From: Leisingera sp. S132
Lineage (GTDB): Bacteria > Pseudomonadota > Alphaproteobacteria > Rhodobacterales > Rhodobacteraceae
DNA: 64,000 nt
Reading direction: 5' to 3'
Assembly: GCF_025144465.1 (NCBI RefSeq)
Contig: NZ_CP083553.1
Coordinates: 206,501-270,500 of the forward strand
Shown here: positions 19,888 through 28,980 of the stretch, piece by piece
How the letters are laid out: each line of letters starts with the position of its first letter
Position numbering within the stretch: position 1 is the first letter of the stretch
Translations under genes and position numbers: made by a program
The notes under the pieces: generated by a model
The model's input: only the letters and a program-made list of their open reading frames with translations
Databases searched by the model: none
Told to the model about the DNA's origin: nothing

Positions 19888-19980
19888 GAGGTGAATTATA
19901 GCTTGCGAAGAAAGATTCGCACAGCGGCGAAGGGGTGCCTGCGCCGTACAGGAAGGGAAAAACGGCGCAGGCGTATCTGC

Positions 19981-21327
19981 CTAGTTTTGCAGATATGCGT
20001 CCAGCGAGTCGTCCAGGGCGTCCTTCCACGGGGTGTGGTGGACGGGGGCCATGGTGCCGGTGATCACTGATTTATAGGAGTTGTTGCGGAAGGCCATGAT
20101 ATCCTGGGCCTTGTGCCCCTTCCATTCATAGAAGGCCTGGCAGGCGCCAGCCACGTCGAAGGTCGGGTAGTCAGTCTCCTCGATCAGTTCCAGCACGTAG
20201 TCGCCCTGGTACTTGATCGCGTATTTGACGTCGGGCGAGGCTTCCTCGCGCGCTTCGCGCTCCTTCACGTCGGCCAGCAGCGCTGCCTTGTCCGAGGGGA
20301 TTTCGATCTTGCCCATGATCGCGTCGCGGACCCACCAGGCCTGGGCGTCGAACATGTTGAAGGTGAACCACTGGTCCTGCATGCCCAGGTAGAACATCTT
20401 GGGGTTATGGGCATATACGACGCCCTTGTAGAGGTCGGCGGTGGCGAGGCGGTTGGCGGTCTTCAGGCGCAGATCGTCCGGCAGGAAGTTAAAGAAGTGT
20501 TTGTAGCCGGTGCAAAGGATGATCGCGTCGACCTCTTTTTGGGTGCCGTTAACGAAGGTGGCGGTGTTGCCCTCGACGCTTTCCAGGGCCGGAACCTCGT
20601 CCCAGTTGTCCGGCCATTTAAAGCCCATCGGCTCATTCCGGTAGGAGGTCGTGATCGACTTGGCGCCGTATTTCCAGCACTGGGAGCCGATGTCTTCGGC
20701 GGAGTAGGAGGCGCCGAGGATCAGGATGTCCTTGCCGGCAAATTCGCGGGCATCGCGGAAGTCATGGGCGTGCAGAACGCGGCCGTTGAAGGTGTCGAAG
20801 CCGGGGTAAAACGGCACATTCGGGGTCGAGAAATGGCCCGAGGCGCAGATCACGTGGTCGAATTCTTCCTTGTAGGTGCTGTCCTTGGTGTGGTCATGCA
20901 CGGTGACGGTGAAGTTGCCCTTGTCCTCGTTGTATTCGACCCAGCGGATCGGGGAGCTGAAACGGACCCACTTGCGCACATCCGCCTTCTTCACCCGGCC
21001 TTCGATGTAATCGAACAGCACGGCGCGCGGCGGGTAGGAGGCGATCTGCTTGCCGAAATGCTCCTCAAACGAATAGTCGGCAAATTCCAGACCCTCCTTG
21101 GGGCCGTTGGACCACAGGTAGCGGTACATCGAGCAGTGCACCGGCTCGCCGTTCTCGTCCAGGCCGGTGCGCCAGGTGTAGTTCCACAGGCCGCCCCAGT
21201 CGTCCTGCTTCTCAAAGCAGACGATTTCCGGGATCTCCTCGCCCTTGTTGGCTGCGGATTGGAAGGCGCGCAGCTGGGCCAGGCCCGAGGGGCCGGCGCC
21301 GATAATGGCAATACGTTTCTTGGTCAT
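19981..21327 (-). CDS. tmm: trimethylamine monooxygenase
   Basis: A flavin monooxygenase that uses NADPH and O2 to make TMAO from trimethylamine in the cytoplasm. 448 residues from ATG 21327. FAD motif GAGPSG (residues 9-14), the FMO fingerprint F-x-G-x3-H-x3-F in [11 protein letters not shown], and the NADPH motif [10 protein letters not shown] are all present. Length and sequence match marine Tmm proteins (about 446-448). A longer reading upstream to 21465 would cross the promoter and operators. Two palindromic sites lie just upstream (21340-21385). It is divergent from the binding-protein gene at 21490. Confidence 0.93.
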   Translation of the reverse strand: MTKKRIAIIGAGPSGLAQLRAFQSAANKGEEIPEIVCFEKQDDWGGLWNYTWRTGLDENGEPVHCSMYRYLWSNGPKEGLEFADYSFEEHFGKQIASYPPRAVLFDYIEGRVKKADVRKWVRFSSPIRWVEYNEDKGNFTVTVHDHTKDSTYKEEFDHVICASGHFSTPNVPFYPGFDTFNGRVLHAHDFRDAREFAGKDILILGASYSAEDIGSQCWKYGAKSITTSYRNEPMGFKWPDNWDEVPALESVEGNTATFVNGTQKEVDAIILCTGYKHFFNFLPDDLRLKTANRLATADLYKGVVYAHNPKMFYLGMQDQWFTFNMFDAQAWWVRDAIMGKIEIPSDKAALLADVKEREAREEASPDVKYAIKYQGDYVLELIEETDYPTFDVAGACQAFYEWKGHKAQDIMAFRNNSYKSVITGTMAPVHHTPWKDALDDSLDAYLQN

Positions 21328-21339
21328 CTGGTTCTCCCG

Positions 21340-21385
21340 TTGGTTCGGACCAATATTGTAATTTGGATCATTTGGTCTGGTCCAA
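21340..21385 (-). promoter_or_regulatory. two-site palindromic operator upstream of tmm
   Basis: Site 1 at 21340-21353 is TTGGTTCGGACCAA and site 2 at 21372-21385 is TTGGTCTGGTCCAA. Both are close to the perfect palindrome TTGGTCCGGACCAA, with centres 32 bases apart. The same pair stands before dmmD (28934-28980). The N-terminal GntR/FCD class often binds TGGT-Nx-ACCA sequences, and such a regulator is encoded at 22798. The sites lie 13-58 bases from the tmm ATG, so they overlap or flank the promoter. Confidence 0.8.
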
Positions 21386-21489
21386 TTAGGTCCAAACTTG
21401 CACCAATAAGTCAACATTTTTTCACATGCGGAATGTTTTGGGGTGCAATTGGACTGGAAACACATTGTTTTATTGGTAGGATTTCACAC

Positions 21490-22791
21490 ATGACGATGAC
21501 CAGTTTTGTGCACCAGCTGACCGCCCGCGCGGCGCTGCCGCGACTGTCCGTGGGGATGGCAGAATCAGTGAACATTGGATTCCTCGGCCCGCTTTCGGGG
21601 CCGGTGGAGAGCTGGGGGCTGCCCGGACTGAACGGCTGCCGGATCTGGGAGGATGGTCTGAACAAGGCTGGCGGAGTGCTGATCGGCGGCCGCCGTTATC
21701 CGATCCGGATCCACTCCTACGATTGCGGCTACGATCCCGAACGCGCGCTGGAAGGCGCGGTTGAACTGGTCCAGAACCACAACGTCAGGCTGATGCTGAT
21801 GCTGGGCGGCGATACCTTTGCGCCGGTGCGCGACTTCCTGATGCGCAACAAGGTGCTGACCTCCACGCTGCTGCCCAGCGATCTGTCACCCGACACGCCC
21901 TATCTGATTGCGCCAAGCGAGGCGCATCCGATCCAGAATGTGACCGGTGTGGCCTGGCTGGCGGAGAACCGGCCGGAGCTGAAGACGGTTGCGCTGTGCA
22001 GCCAGGCCGATCTGCTGGGGCTGCCGGCGCAGGCGGTCTACCGGGCGGCGTTCAAGGCCGAGGGCAAGCAGATCCTGCGGGAAGTGCAGTATGACCCGGG
22101 TGCCAGTGATCCGGCGCCGGTGGTGGATCCGATGCTGGAGAGCGGCGCCGATATCCTGTGCTGGTGCTCATCCTACGCGCCGATGGTGCATGCGATGACG
22201 GAATATGCCCATGCCAAGGGGTTCAAGGGGCAGATCATCAGCTGCACCATGGATGGCTATGACCGTTTGGTGGCGCGGACGTCGCCGGACTTCATGGAAG
22301 GTGTGGTGTTCCAGTTCCCGGATTTCGACGATCCGATGCTGCGGGAGAAGGCGTTTTTCTTCAACCGCCCGCATGAGTTCTACGAGGAGTACAACCGGCG
22401 TTTTCCCGGCAGCTGGTCAGCGGTGAGCTGGGAGTATGTGGCGATCCTGGATATCTGGCACAGCGCGGTGGAGAAGGCGGGATCGGTCGCGCCGCCGTCG
22501 GTGCTGGCAGCGATGAAGCAGCTGGGTCATGTCACCCATGCCTTTGGCCACGCGGAATGGTGGGGTGAGGAAATATTCGGTATTTCCAACGCCTTGGTTG
22601 GCGATTGGCCAGTGGTGACAATCCAGGACGGCAAGGCGCGTATTGCGGAGTTCAAGTCGATCCCCGCCTGGCTGGCGCAGCATTCCGCCTTGTTGAAAGC
22701 AGAGATGGAGGGGCTGGGGCAGCTGTGGCACCAGCGTCTGGAGAGTGATGCGCCGGGCAGCGAGGTCAGCTCGCGCGCGGTGGAGGTCTGA
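21490..22791 (+). CDS. AmiC/UrtA-like solute-binding-fold protein without visible signal peptide
   Basis: A 433-residue protein of the type I periplasmic-binding fold used by amide/urea ABC importers (Peripla_BP_5 type). It starts the fold with VNIGFLGPLSGPVESWG. The first 24 residues have no hydrophobic core and no lipobox, and no ABC permease or ATPase gene is nearby. That makes a cytoplasmic ligand sensor like AmiC a real alternative to an importer subunit. TAGGA is about 8 bases before ATG 21490; a second ATG is at 21496. It is divergent from tmm and convergent with the GntR gene, only 6 bases away. Confidence 0.72.
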   Translation: MTMTSFVHQLTARAALPRLSVGMAESVNIGFLGPLSGPVESWGLPGLNGCRIWEDGLNKAGGVLIGGRRYPIRIHSYDCGYDPERALEGAVELVQNHNVRLMLMLGGDTFAPVRDFLMRNKVLTSTLLPSDLSPDTPYLIAPSEAHPIQNVTGVAWLAENRPELKTVALCSQADLLGLPAQAVYRAAFKAEGKQILREVQYDPGASDPAPVVDPMLESGADILCWCSSYAPMVHAMTEYAHAKGFKGQIISCTMDGYDRLVARTSPDFMEGVVFQFPDFDDPMLREKAFFFNRPHEFYEEYNRRFPGSWSAVSWEYVAILDIWHSAVEKAGSVAPPSVLAAMKQLGHVTHAFGHAEWWGEEIFGISNALVGDWPVVTIQDGKARIAEFKSIPAWLAQHSALLKAEMEGLGQLWHQRLESDAPGSEVSSRAVEV

Positions 22792-22797
22792 GGCGGC

Positions 22798-23526
22798 TCA
22801 GACCTCCTGCAGCAGCAGCTTCTGCTCGTCGATCAGGTGCAGCTTGATGAACTCCACCGCCGATTCCACATCGCGTGAGGCGATGGCATTGAACAGCGTG
22901 TTATAGCGCTTCTGGTAGTCCTGGATCCGCTGCGGCGTCAGGTGGCGGCGGCGCAGCGCGGTGCGGTAAGACAGGCGGCAGGCCTCTATCGTCAGCTCAT
23001 AGCAGGAGTGCAGCAGAGGATTGCCGGTGCCCTCGGCGATCTTGCGGTAGAGGTCCTCCTCCGCATCAATGAAGTCGCCGGGATCGGTGCGCACGGCCTC
23101 CACCCGCGACAGGATCTGGTCCAGTTCCTCGATCTGGCGCGGGGTCATGTTGATCACGGCCAGCCGCACCATCTCCGGTTCCAGAATGCCGCGCACCACC
23201 AGGTGGTCGAGCGGCGAGACTTCGTTCGCCAGCGAGCTGTAGGAGGCCGCTTCGGGCTTGGGGTCGGAACGGAATTTCACAAAACTGCCGGAACCGGCGC
23301 GGCGGTGTATGACATTCTGGGCGGCCAGGACATCCAGGGCCTCCCGCACGGTGTTGCGGGCCACCCCCAGTTCGGATGCCAGCGTGCGTTCGGAGGGCAG
23401 CCGTGTATCCACCGGGTAAGTCCCGGATTTGATCCGGGCAAAGAGCGTGTCGATCACCACCTGCACGGTGGCGCCGACGGAGTGGGTGGTCAGGATCTGC
23501 GAGGTGGTGTCTTCCGCTGAGCTCAT
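22798..23526 (-). CDS. GntR-family (FCD/FadR subfamily) regulator
   Basis: A 242-residue regulator: N-terminal winged helix (RLPSERTLASELGVARNTVR, residues about 45-64) and a C-terminal FCD ligand domain (VRGILEPEMVRLAV, ending FIKLHLIDEQK). FCD regulators usually bind small organic acids or amines and recognise short palindromes. It is the best local candidate to bind the TTGGTCCGGACCAA sites before tmm and dmmD. The start at 23526 is chosen because the fold begins there; an extension to 23676 is low-complexity. No close copy of the operator is directly before it. Confidence 0.88.
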   Translation of the reverse strand: MSSAEDTTSQILTTHSVGATVQVVIDTLFARIKSGTYPVDTRLPSERTLASELGVARNTVREALDVLAAQNVIHRRAGSGSFVKFRSDPKPEAASYSSLANEVSPLDHLVVRGILEPEMVRLAVINMTPRQIEELDQILSRVEAVRTDPGDFIDAEEDLYRKIAEGTGNPLLHSCYELTIEACRLSYRTALRRRHLTPQRIQDYQKRYNTLFNAIASRDVESAVEFIKLHLIDEQKLLLQEV

Positions 23527-24099
23527 GATGTGTCGTGTTCCGGGCTGTATGAGCGGGAAACCCTGCTCCTGAGTGCTGTGCACACGCTGCACATGCCGGA
23601 GCGGGTGGCGGTGCTGCAGGTGTTTTTCACGGCGGTGATTGGGGCTCAGATTAGCGGTTCCGGTGCCGCTCAGCAAGGACGCTCAGGCGAATTGGTCCAG
23701 TTCGGCGGTGTTTTCTAGGGGGTGTCAAAACTGCCCTAGACCGCTGTTTTTATGCTGTTTTGGGTTCTTGCGGCGGCGCATTGCGACGGCAAACCGCAGA
23801 ATTGGTGCCTTTTTGGTTCCTGGGCGGCAGGTGTTGCACGGCGCGTGGCCTGCCTGGCGGGAGCAGTGTGTGTCCGCCAGCCTGAGTGGCGCAGCAAGGC
23901 GGCGCGGGCAATGCTGTGCCGCACGCCAGCGCGCGGGGAAGCGCGGAGGCAACAATTTTCTTTCCTGTGGCGGTTGGGGGTTGGGGAAAATGAGTAATGG
24001 CAGTAAAATAATATTCGCAGCATTCCTTGCGCCCGGGAAAGTTTTTACATATCGGCTGCTGCGCGCTTGTCAGACGCCATCCATAAGGAAGATAACACA
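23527..24099. other. 573-base intergenic region with no gene seen
   Basis: Divergent promoters of the GntR and XRE-cupin genes must lie here. Visible items are an inverted repeat CTAGGG/CCCTAG (23715-23720 and 23734-23739) and a lone half-site-like AATTGGTCCAG near 23690. No open frame with coding character or RNA gene was recognised. Confidence 0.5.
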
Positions 24100-24756
24100 G
24101 TGGCTAAACTCAAAGACGATAGTGACGCAGTGGCTCATAACCTTTCCCAAGACCCGCACCGGGTCCGCGATGGTGCAGAAAAAGTTCTGGAAGTGGCGAT
24201 TGGCCGCGAGGTGCGGTCGTTCCGGCGGCAGCAGGGGATCACGGTTGCGGATCTGGCCAATCTGACCGGGCTGTCGATCGGCATGCTGTCGAAGATCGAG
24301 AATGGCAACACCTCGCCGTCGCTGACCACTTTGCAGCTGCTCGCCAATGCGCTGAGCGTGCCGATCACGTCGTTCTTCCGCCGCTTCGAGGAGAGCCGCG
24401 AGGCGGTGCACACCAAATCCGGTGAAGGTGCGGAGACCGAGCGCGCGGGCACGCGGGCCGGGCATCAGTACCAGCTGCTGGGGCATCTGGGCGCCAATGC
24501 TTCCGGTGTGATGGTGGAGCCTTACATGATCACCCTGACCGAAGAGTCGGATGTGTTCCCGACTTTCCAGCATGACGGGGTGGAGATGCTCTATATGCTG
24601 GAGGGCGAGGTGGACTACCGTCACGGCGACAAGGTGTTTCCGCTGAAGCCGGGGGATACGCTGTTTTTCGACGCGGATGCGCCGCACGGGCCGGAGGAGC
24701 TGGTCAAACTGCCGGCGCGCTATCTGTCGGTTATTTCCTACCCGCAATCAAGCTGA
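24100..24756 (+). CDS. XRE-family regulator with C-terminal cupin domain
   Basis: 218 residues: a lambda-repressor-type HTH (VADLANLTGLSIGMLSKIEN, after RSFRRQQGIT) and a C-terminal cupin with VEMLYMLEGEVDYRHGD and PGDTLFFDADAPHGPEEL. This class controls amine, polyamine or amino-acid catabolism in many bacteria. GTG at 24100 is chosen because AAGGAA lies 9 bases upstream; a TTG at 24067 would add 11 residues. It is encoded directly before the dmm region but faces it, with its 3' end towards dmmC. Confidence 0.83.
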   Translation: MAKLKDDSDAVAHNLSQDPHRVRDGAEKVLEVAIGREVRSFRRQQGITVADLANLTGLSIGMLSKIENGNTSPSLTTLQLLANALSVPITSFFRRFEESREAVHTKSGEGAETERAGTRAGHQYQLLGHLGANASGVMVEPYMITLTEESDVFPTFQHDGVEMLYMLEGEVDYRHGDKVFPLKPGDTLFFDADAPHGPEELVKLPARYLSVISYPQSS

Positions 24757-24810
24757 CGCGCGGCGGCGGTGCTCCCGCCGGTACCGCGGCATCATAAGAT
24801 GCCCCTCTCC

Positions 24811-24908
24811 GTTGGGCCAGGCGCCGCGCGATGCGCGGCGCGGCTGCGTCCTGCAGCTGCCTTGCCGCCTGCCGCCCGCAGCGCGCAAGGCGCGCTGCCC
24901 GGCCCAAC
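24811..24908. repeat. GC-rich palindromic REP-like element
   Basis: Inner arms GCGCCGCGC (24821-24829) and GCGCGGCGC (24833-24841) flank GAT. Outer arms GTTGGGCC (24811-24818) and GGCCCAAC (24901-24908) also pair. It resembles the element at 5267-5305 and is likewise between converging genes, so it may act as a terminator or belong to a REP family. Confidence 0.6.
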
Positions 24909-25068
24909 GCTGCGCCGGGTGCAGGCGCAGCCTGCGGCCGGATGCGCGGGCGGGAGGGCTTGGTGCCCGTTTTCAGGCAAAAAGAAACTGCCGGAGCCAG
25001 GGGCTGCGGCAGTCAGTGACACGGGCCTGGGTGACAGGGGTAGGGACGGCCCGCACGTCCGCTCGGGA

Positions 25069-26115
25069 TCAGTCGTCGTCGGGCCAGATGCCGTCGGAGG
25101 TCGGCGTGCCGTCGTCAAACTGGGAGAGCCATTCCACCATCAGCGGGCGGTTGTCGATGAAGCCCTTGTAGGTCGCCAGTTCCTCCGGCAGGTCGCGGAT
25201 CACCCGGTGCAGGCGGCGCGCCCATTTCGGCACCTTTACCAGATCGTTGAAACTGATCAGGTAGCACCGGATCGGGAACACCAGCGCGTTGGAGCGCGGC
25301 AGGCGGAAGAAGGTCTGCAGCTCGACCCGCAGGTGCTGCTTCTCGCCGATGTTCTCCATCGTCAGCCCCTGCTTCATCACGCCCCATTTGTGGTAGTTCT
25401 CAGGGCTGGTGTCGAGCAGCGGGTTGACCGTCATGGTCCAGTTCAGCCGCCGGGCGGGCTGGCCCTGCTGGATGTTCAGGAGGAACTTCAGGGCACGGAC
25501 GAAAATGCCCATCTCATGCGCTTTCGGGACCGGTGCGTGCCATTCGAAGAAGTTCATGCCGATATCGAAATCCAGCGACCAGTCGGCCTGGGTGGTGACC
25601 ATGCCGGCATCCATCCACAGGTTGTCGTCGCGCTGGTCGAGCACCGCAAAGTCGCCCTGAGTCTGGCGGGTGATATATTCCATCGGCCCATAGGGCAATG
25701 TGCTTTCATCGAGGAAGGTGAAAGTGTCGTCGATGCCCAGCGGTTTGTTGATCCAGCGCCAGCGGTTGCCGTCCTTGTGCAGTTCGAACAGGTCCGGGTA
25801 TTCGGCTGCCTTGGCCTCCATGATCAGTTCGACCAGATCCCAGCCCGCCAGCGTCATATGCGGCAGTGACTGGCAGCGCAGCGGGTCGTTTGCCAGCACC
25901 CGGGCGCGGTCCTTCATTTCCGAGACATAGTGCTCGTCCACGTCGAAGGTGCGTTCAAACACCGAGCCGGGCCGGTAGGATTTATGCGGCTCCATGTTCA
26001 CCGAATACATGTAGCTGTCTTCGTGGAACGGGAAGGGGAAGCGTTTGATTGCCCAGTCCGAGTTCTTGAAGGTGAAGTCGCCGTAGAAGGTTTCGTCGTT
26101 GAATTGAATGGTCAT
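25069..26115 (-). CDS. dmmC: dimethylamine monooxygenase subunit C (DUF3445, haem-dependent oxidative N-demethylase family)
   Basis: A 348-residue DUF3445 protein (MTIQFNDETFYGDFTFKNSD). This family is annotated as haem-dependent oxidative N-demethylase and supplies the catalytic part of dimethylamine monooxygenase, which converts dimethylamine to methylamine plus formaldehyde. It is the last gene of a four-gene block whose order (GcvT-like, small zinc-ribbon, reductase, DUF3445) equals dmmDABC of marine roseobacters. It starts 11 bases after the dmmB stop. The letter assignment follows that gene order. Confidence 0.87.
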   Translation of the reverse strand: MTIQFNDETFYGDFTFKNSDWAIKRFPFPFHEDSYMYSVNMEPHKSYRPGSVFERTFDVDEHYVSEMKDRARVLANDPLRCQSLPHMTLAGWDLVELIMEAKAAEYPDLFELHKDGNRWRWINKPLGIDDTFTFLDESTLPYGPMEYITRQTQGDFAVLDQRDDNLWMDAGMVTTQADWSLDFDIGMNFFEWHAPVPKAHEMGIFVRALKFLLNIQQGQPARRLNWTMTVNPLLDTSPENYHKWGVMKQGLTMENIGEKQHLRVELQTFFRLPRSNALVFPIRCYLISFNDLVKVPKWARRLHRVIRDLPEELATYKGFIDNRPLMVEWLSQFDDGTPTSDGIWPDDD

Positions 26116-26126
26116 CTTTCTCTCCC

Positions 26127-27092
26127 TCAGCGGTCCAGAACCAGTGTCTTGCCTTCAAAGCGCGACACGCAGGGCATGATGTGTTTGCCGCCGGCCTTTT
26201 GCTCGTCGGTCAGCCAGTGGTCGTAGTGCAGGAACTTGCCGTCATAGCCGATGACATTGGTCTCGCACTGGCCGCAGGCGCCGCCGCGGCAGAGGTATGG
26301 GGCGTCGATGCCCGCCGCTTCCAGGGCTTCCAGCAGCGATTGATGCTCGCCGACCTGAACGATCTTGTTGGAGACCGCGCATTTCACCTCGAAAGGCTTG
26401 CCGGAGGCAGGCGCCAGGAATTCCTCGGAATGCACGGCTTCGCGCGGCCAGCCCATTTCCCCGGCAGTGCTGTGCACCCAATTGATCATGCCCTTGGGGC
26501 CGCAGACATAGACGTGCGTGCCCAGCGGCTGGTTGGCGAGCAGGGTCTTGAGGTCGATCGCCTCTTTCTGGTCGTCGTGATAGATGTGCACCTTGCCCGG
26601 GTAACGCTCCGACAGCTCCTTGGCGTAGGTGCCGAGCGAAGCAGTGCGGACCGAATAGTGCAGCTCGAAGTTGCCGTCCATCATCGACAGCTGATGCATC
26701 TGCGCCATGAAGGGAGTGATGCCGATGCCGCCGGCGAGCATCAGGTGCTTTTTGGCGCGCAAATCCAGCGAGAACAGGTTCACCGGATTGGAGATGACCA
26801 TCTCCATGCCTTCTTTCACCTGGGAATGCATGAACCTGGAACCGCCCCGGCCCTGATCGTCTCGCCGCACCGAGATAGTGTAGGCGCCGCGGTCGGCCGG
26901 GTTGGACATCAGCGAATAGGCGTTCAGGCGGGTGATACCGCCGTCCTGCATCTCGACCACGGTATGCGCCCCGCCCGAGAAGGTGGGCAGGTCGCCGCCG
27001 CCGGTGCGGACGAATTTGAAACGGGTGACCAGGTCGTTGATCGGTTTGACCTCGGCCACGGTGACATTCAGTTTTGCGGTGCCAGCACTCAT
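26127..27092 (-). CDS. dmmB: dimethylamine monooxygenase reductase subunit B (PDR/VanB family)
   Basis: A 321-residue phthalate-dioxygenase-reductase type protein. It has a flavin domain (RLNAYSLMSNP), an NAD(P)H domain (LAGGIGITPFMAQ, then YVCGPKGMI) and a C-terminal plant-type [2Fe-2S] ferredoxin with CRGGACGQC and a final Cys in HIMPCVSRF. It feeds electrons from NAD(P)H to the oxygenase. Its start overlaps the dmmA stop by 4 bases (27089-27092). Confidence 0.9.
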   Translation of the reverse strand: MSAGTAKLNVTVAEVKPINDLVTRFKFVRTGGGDLPTFSGGAHTVVEMQDGGITRLNAYSLMSNPADRGAYTISVRRDDQGRGGSRFMHSQVKEGMEMVISNPVNLFSLDLRAKKHLMLAGGIGITPFMAQMHQLSMMDGNFELHYSVRTASLGTYAKELSERYPGKVHIYHDDQKEAIDLKTLLANQPLGTHVYVCGPKGMINWVHSTAGEMGWPREAVHSEEFLAPASGKPFEVKCAVSNKIVQVGEHQSLLEALEAAGIDAPYLCRGGACGQCETNVIGYDGKFLHYDHWLTDEQKAGGKHIMPCVSRFEGKTLVLDR

Positions 27093-27700
27093 TTGAACAG
27101 CTCCACTTTCTCGGGGATGTTGCCCGGATCCTCAGCGTCGACCCGCACCCCCTGGAAGGCGGCGAGGCGGCGCGAGTAGTGATCGCGCACGAACAGGCTG
27201 AGGCCGCAGTGGCTGCACTCAAACGGATCGGTGGTGACGTCCTCGGTGATGCCCTTGCAGTGCACGCATTGCATGCGGCGCGCGGTGGAGCCGCGGTGTT
27301 CGGTCTGGATTGCGGTATGCGGAATGCCGGCGGCTGTGGCCTCGGCCATGGCTTGCCCCATCAGGCTTTCGGTGCCCGAGAGATACACCTGCGTGCCCAT
27401 GTGGCAATCCTGCAGGGCGCGGCGGATGCGGCTCTGCGCGGCTTCATAGGACGGCCCGGCGTAATACTGGCCCGCACCCAGTTCCTCCAGCTGGCTGCTG
27501 AATTTCGTGCCGGTCTTCTTGGGGATGTAGATGATATGGGCCTTGGCCCAAAATGCCGCGTCGGTGGATTTGGCCAGATCGAGGATTGCTTCGGCGCCTT
27601 CGGCGTCGGCAATCATCAGATGGCCACTGCCGGAGCGGGCCTCAAGCTCGCCGTAAACCGGGCGGCTGGTGATGGAAGGGGGGAATTCGGTCTTAGACAT
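27089..27700 (-). CDS. dmmA: dimethylamine monooxygenase subunit A (DmmA family, zinc ribbon)
   Basis: 203 residues from ATG 27700. Residues about 145-170 hold CVHC and CSHC, two C-x2-C pairs about 17 residues apart, a likely zinc ribbon or iron site. The N-terminal part is mixed alpha/beta (HIIYIPKKTGTKFSSQL). This matches the DmmA family and position two of dmmDABC. Its precise role in the complex is not clear from sequence. It lies 71 bases after dmmD and is coupled by overlap to dmmB. Confidence 0.83.
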   Translation of the reverse strand: MSKTEFPPSITSRPVYGELEARSGSGHLMIADAEGAEAILDLAKSTDAAFWAKAHIIYIPKKTGTKFSSQLEELGAGQYYAGPSYEAAQSRIRRALQDCHMGTQVYLSGTESLMGQAMAEATAAGIPHTAIQTEHRGSTARRMQCVHCKGITEDVTTDPFECSHCGLSLFVRDHYSRRLAAFQGVRVDAEDPGNIPEKVELFK

Positions 27701-27771
27701 GTGGGTCGCTTTTCCTGCAGTCCGGGTGAACGAAAGCGGGCGCCCCCGAACGGGAGCGCCCGGGATCCGGA

Positions 27772-28917
27772 TCAGCCCTTTGCGGTGCGGATCGATTTGT
27801 CCTTGTCGTAGAAGGGCATCTCTTCGGCGGTGGCGGCGATCTCGGTGCCGTCGCCGTTGCGGACGGTCAGCTTGGTGCCTGGCTTGGCGCAGGCGACCGG
27901 CATCCGGGCAATGCCCACGTTGTGGTTGTTCACCTCGGAGTACATGCCGTAGGTGACCACGCCGACCTTCTCGCCGTTCTGCAAGAGGTCCGCGCCTTCG
28001 TCCGCGGGGGTCTTGCCCTCCAGCATGACGCCATAGATCTTGAAGCGCTCCTTGCCTTCGGCGGCATAGTGGTTCTCGGCGCCGATGAAGCCGGTCTTGC
28101 CGGGGGAGACGGTGAACTCGAGGCCCAGTTCCCACAGGGTGTCGCCGCAGGGCTCATCGTCGAACGGGTAGGTCTCGGAGTTGTCGCCCGGGTAGAACAG
28201 CAGGTAGCTTTCGGTGCGCAGCAGGTCGAGGGTGGAGAACTGCACGGGAACAATGCCCAGGCCCTTGCCCTTGTCCAGAATGCTGTCCCAGAGGTGCACC
28301 GCGTCCTTGGCCTGGCAGAAGATCTCATAGCCGCGCTCACCGGTATATCCGGTGCGCGAGATCATCACCGGGCAGCCGAAAAGCTTGGTCTGGATGATAC
28401 CGAAATAGGCCAGGTCGCGGATGCCGGGCACATACTCGGCCAGAAAGTCCACGGCGACGGGGCCTTGCAGCGACATGTCGTGCAGGTTGTCGTCGAACAC
28501 AACCGAGCAATTCTTGCCGGCGGCGACGGTGCTGAGCTGCTCCATGCCGGTGCCGGTGCCGTGGACCACCATCCAGCTGTTCACCGACAGGCGGTAGATG
28601 ATGCAGTCGTCCACGAATTTGCCCTGTTCATTCAGGATCGAGGCATAGGTGGAGCGGCCCGGCATGATCTTTTCGACGTTGCGGGTGGTGACCCGGTCGA
28701 TGACCTGGGCGGCGTGCTCGCCCACGACGTGGACTTTCTTGAGGCCGGACACGTCCATGAGGCCTGCCTTGGTGCGGACCGCCTCATAGTCGGCCTTGGC
28801 GCGCTCGGGGGTGTGGTCATAGAACCAGGCGGTTCCCATGCCGTTCCAATCTTCCAGCTCGCCGCCGATTTCCTTGTGGCGCTGGGCCAGTGCTGAAGTC
28901 CGCCAGATGATGGCCAT
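27772..28917 (-). CDS. dmmD: GcvT-family aminomethyltransferase-like protein (DmmD)
   Basis: 381 residues from ATG 28917. It has the GcvT fold throughout: [44 protein letters not shown] and a C-terminal barrel. GcvT proteins bind tetrahydrofolate, so this one may trap the formaldehyde released by DmmABC as methylene-THF; that role is inference. It is first in the dmm operon and is preceded by two palindromic operator sites matching those before tmm. The start is chosen at MAIIWRTSA because an extension to 28947 would run into operator site 1. Confidence 0.85.
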   Translation of the reverse strand: MAIIWRTSALAQRHKEIGGELEDWNGMGTAWFYDHTPERAKADYEAVRTKAGLMDVSGLKKVHVVGEHAAQVIDRVTTRNVEKIMPGRSTYASILNEQGKFVDDCIIYRLSVNSWMVVHGTGTGMEQLSTVAAGKNCSVVFDDNLHDMSLQGPVAVDFLAEYVPGIRDLAYFGIIQTKLFGCPVMISRTGYTGERGYEIFCQAKDAVHLWDSILDKGKGLGIVPVQFSTLDLLRTESYLLFYPGDNSETYPFDDEPCGDTLWELGLEFTVSPGKTGFIGAENHYAAEGKERFKIYGVMLEGKTPADEGADLLQNGEKVGVVTYGMYSEVNNHNVGIARMPVACAKPGTKLTVRNGDGTEIAATAEEMPFYDKDKSIRTAKG

Positions 28918-28933
28918 TGTTTGCGTCTCCCTA

Positions 28934-28980
28934 TTGGTGCGGACCAAAACTCTTGATTTGGTTCCTTTGGTCCGGTCCAG
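28934..28980 (-). promoter_or_regulatory. two-site palindromic operator upstream of dmmDABC
   Basis: Site 1 at 28934-28947 is TTGGTGCGGACCAA and site 2 at 28967-28980 is TTGGTCCGGTCCAG. Centres are 33 bases apart and site 1 is 16 bases before the ATG. The tmm pair has the same order and nearly the same spacing. Both second sites share the same deviation, T for A at position 10. The sequence between sites (GATTTGG...CTTTGG) is also conserved with tmm. Confidence 0.8.

Noticed and set aside
21490-22791. Identification of the binding-fold protein as TmoX, the TMAO importer subunit
   Set aside because: TmoX is a glycine-betaine-type binding protein with adjacent tmoW and tmoV. This protein is of the amide/urea type with no transporter genes beside it.
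23688-23702. AATTGGTCCAG upstream of the GntR gene as an autoregulatory copy of the tmm/dmm operator
   Set aside because: Only one half-site is present, about 165 bases from the gene, and the second half does not match.
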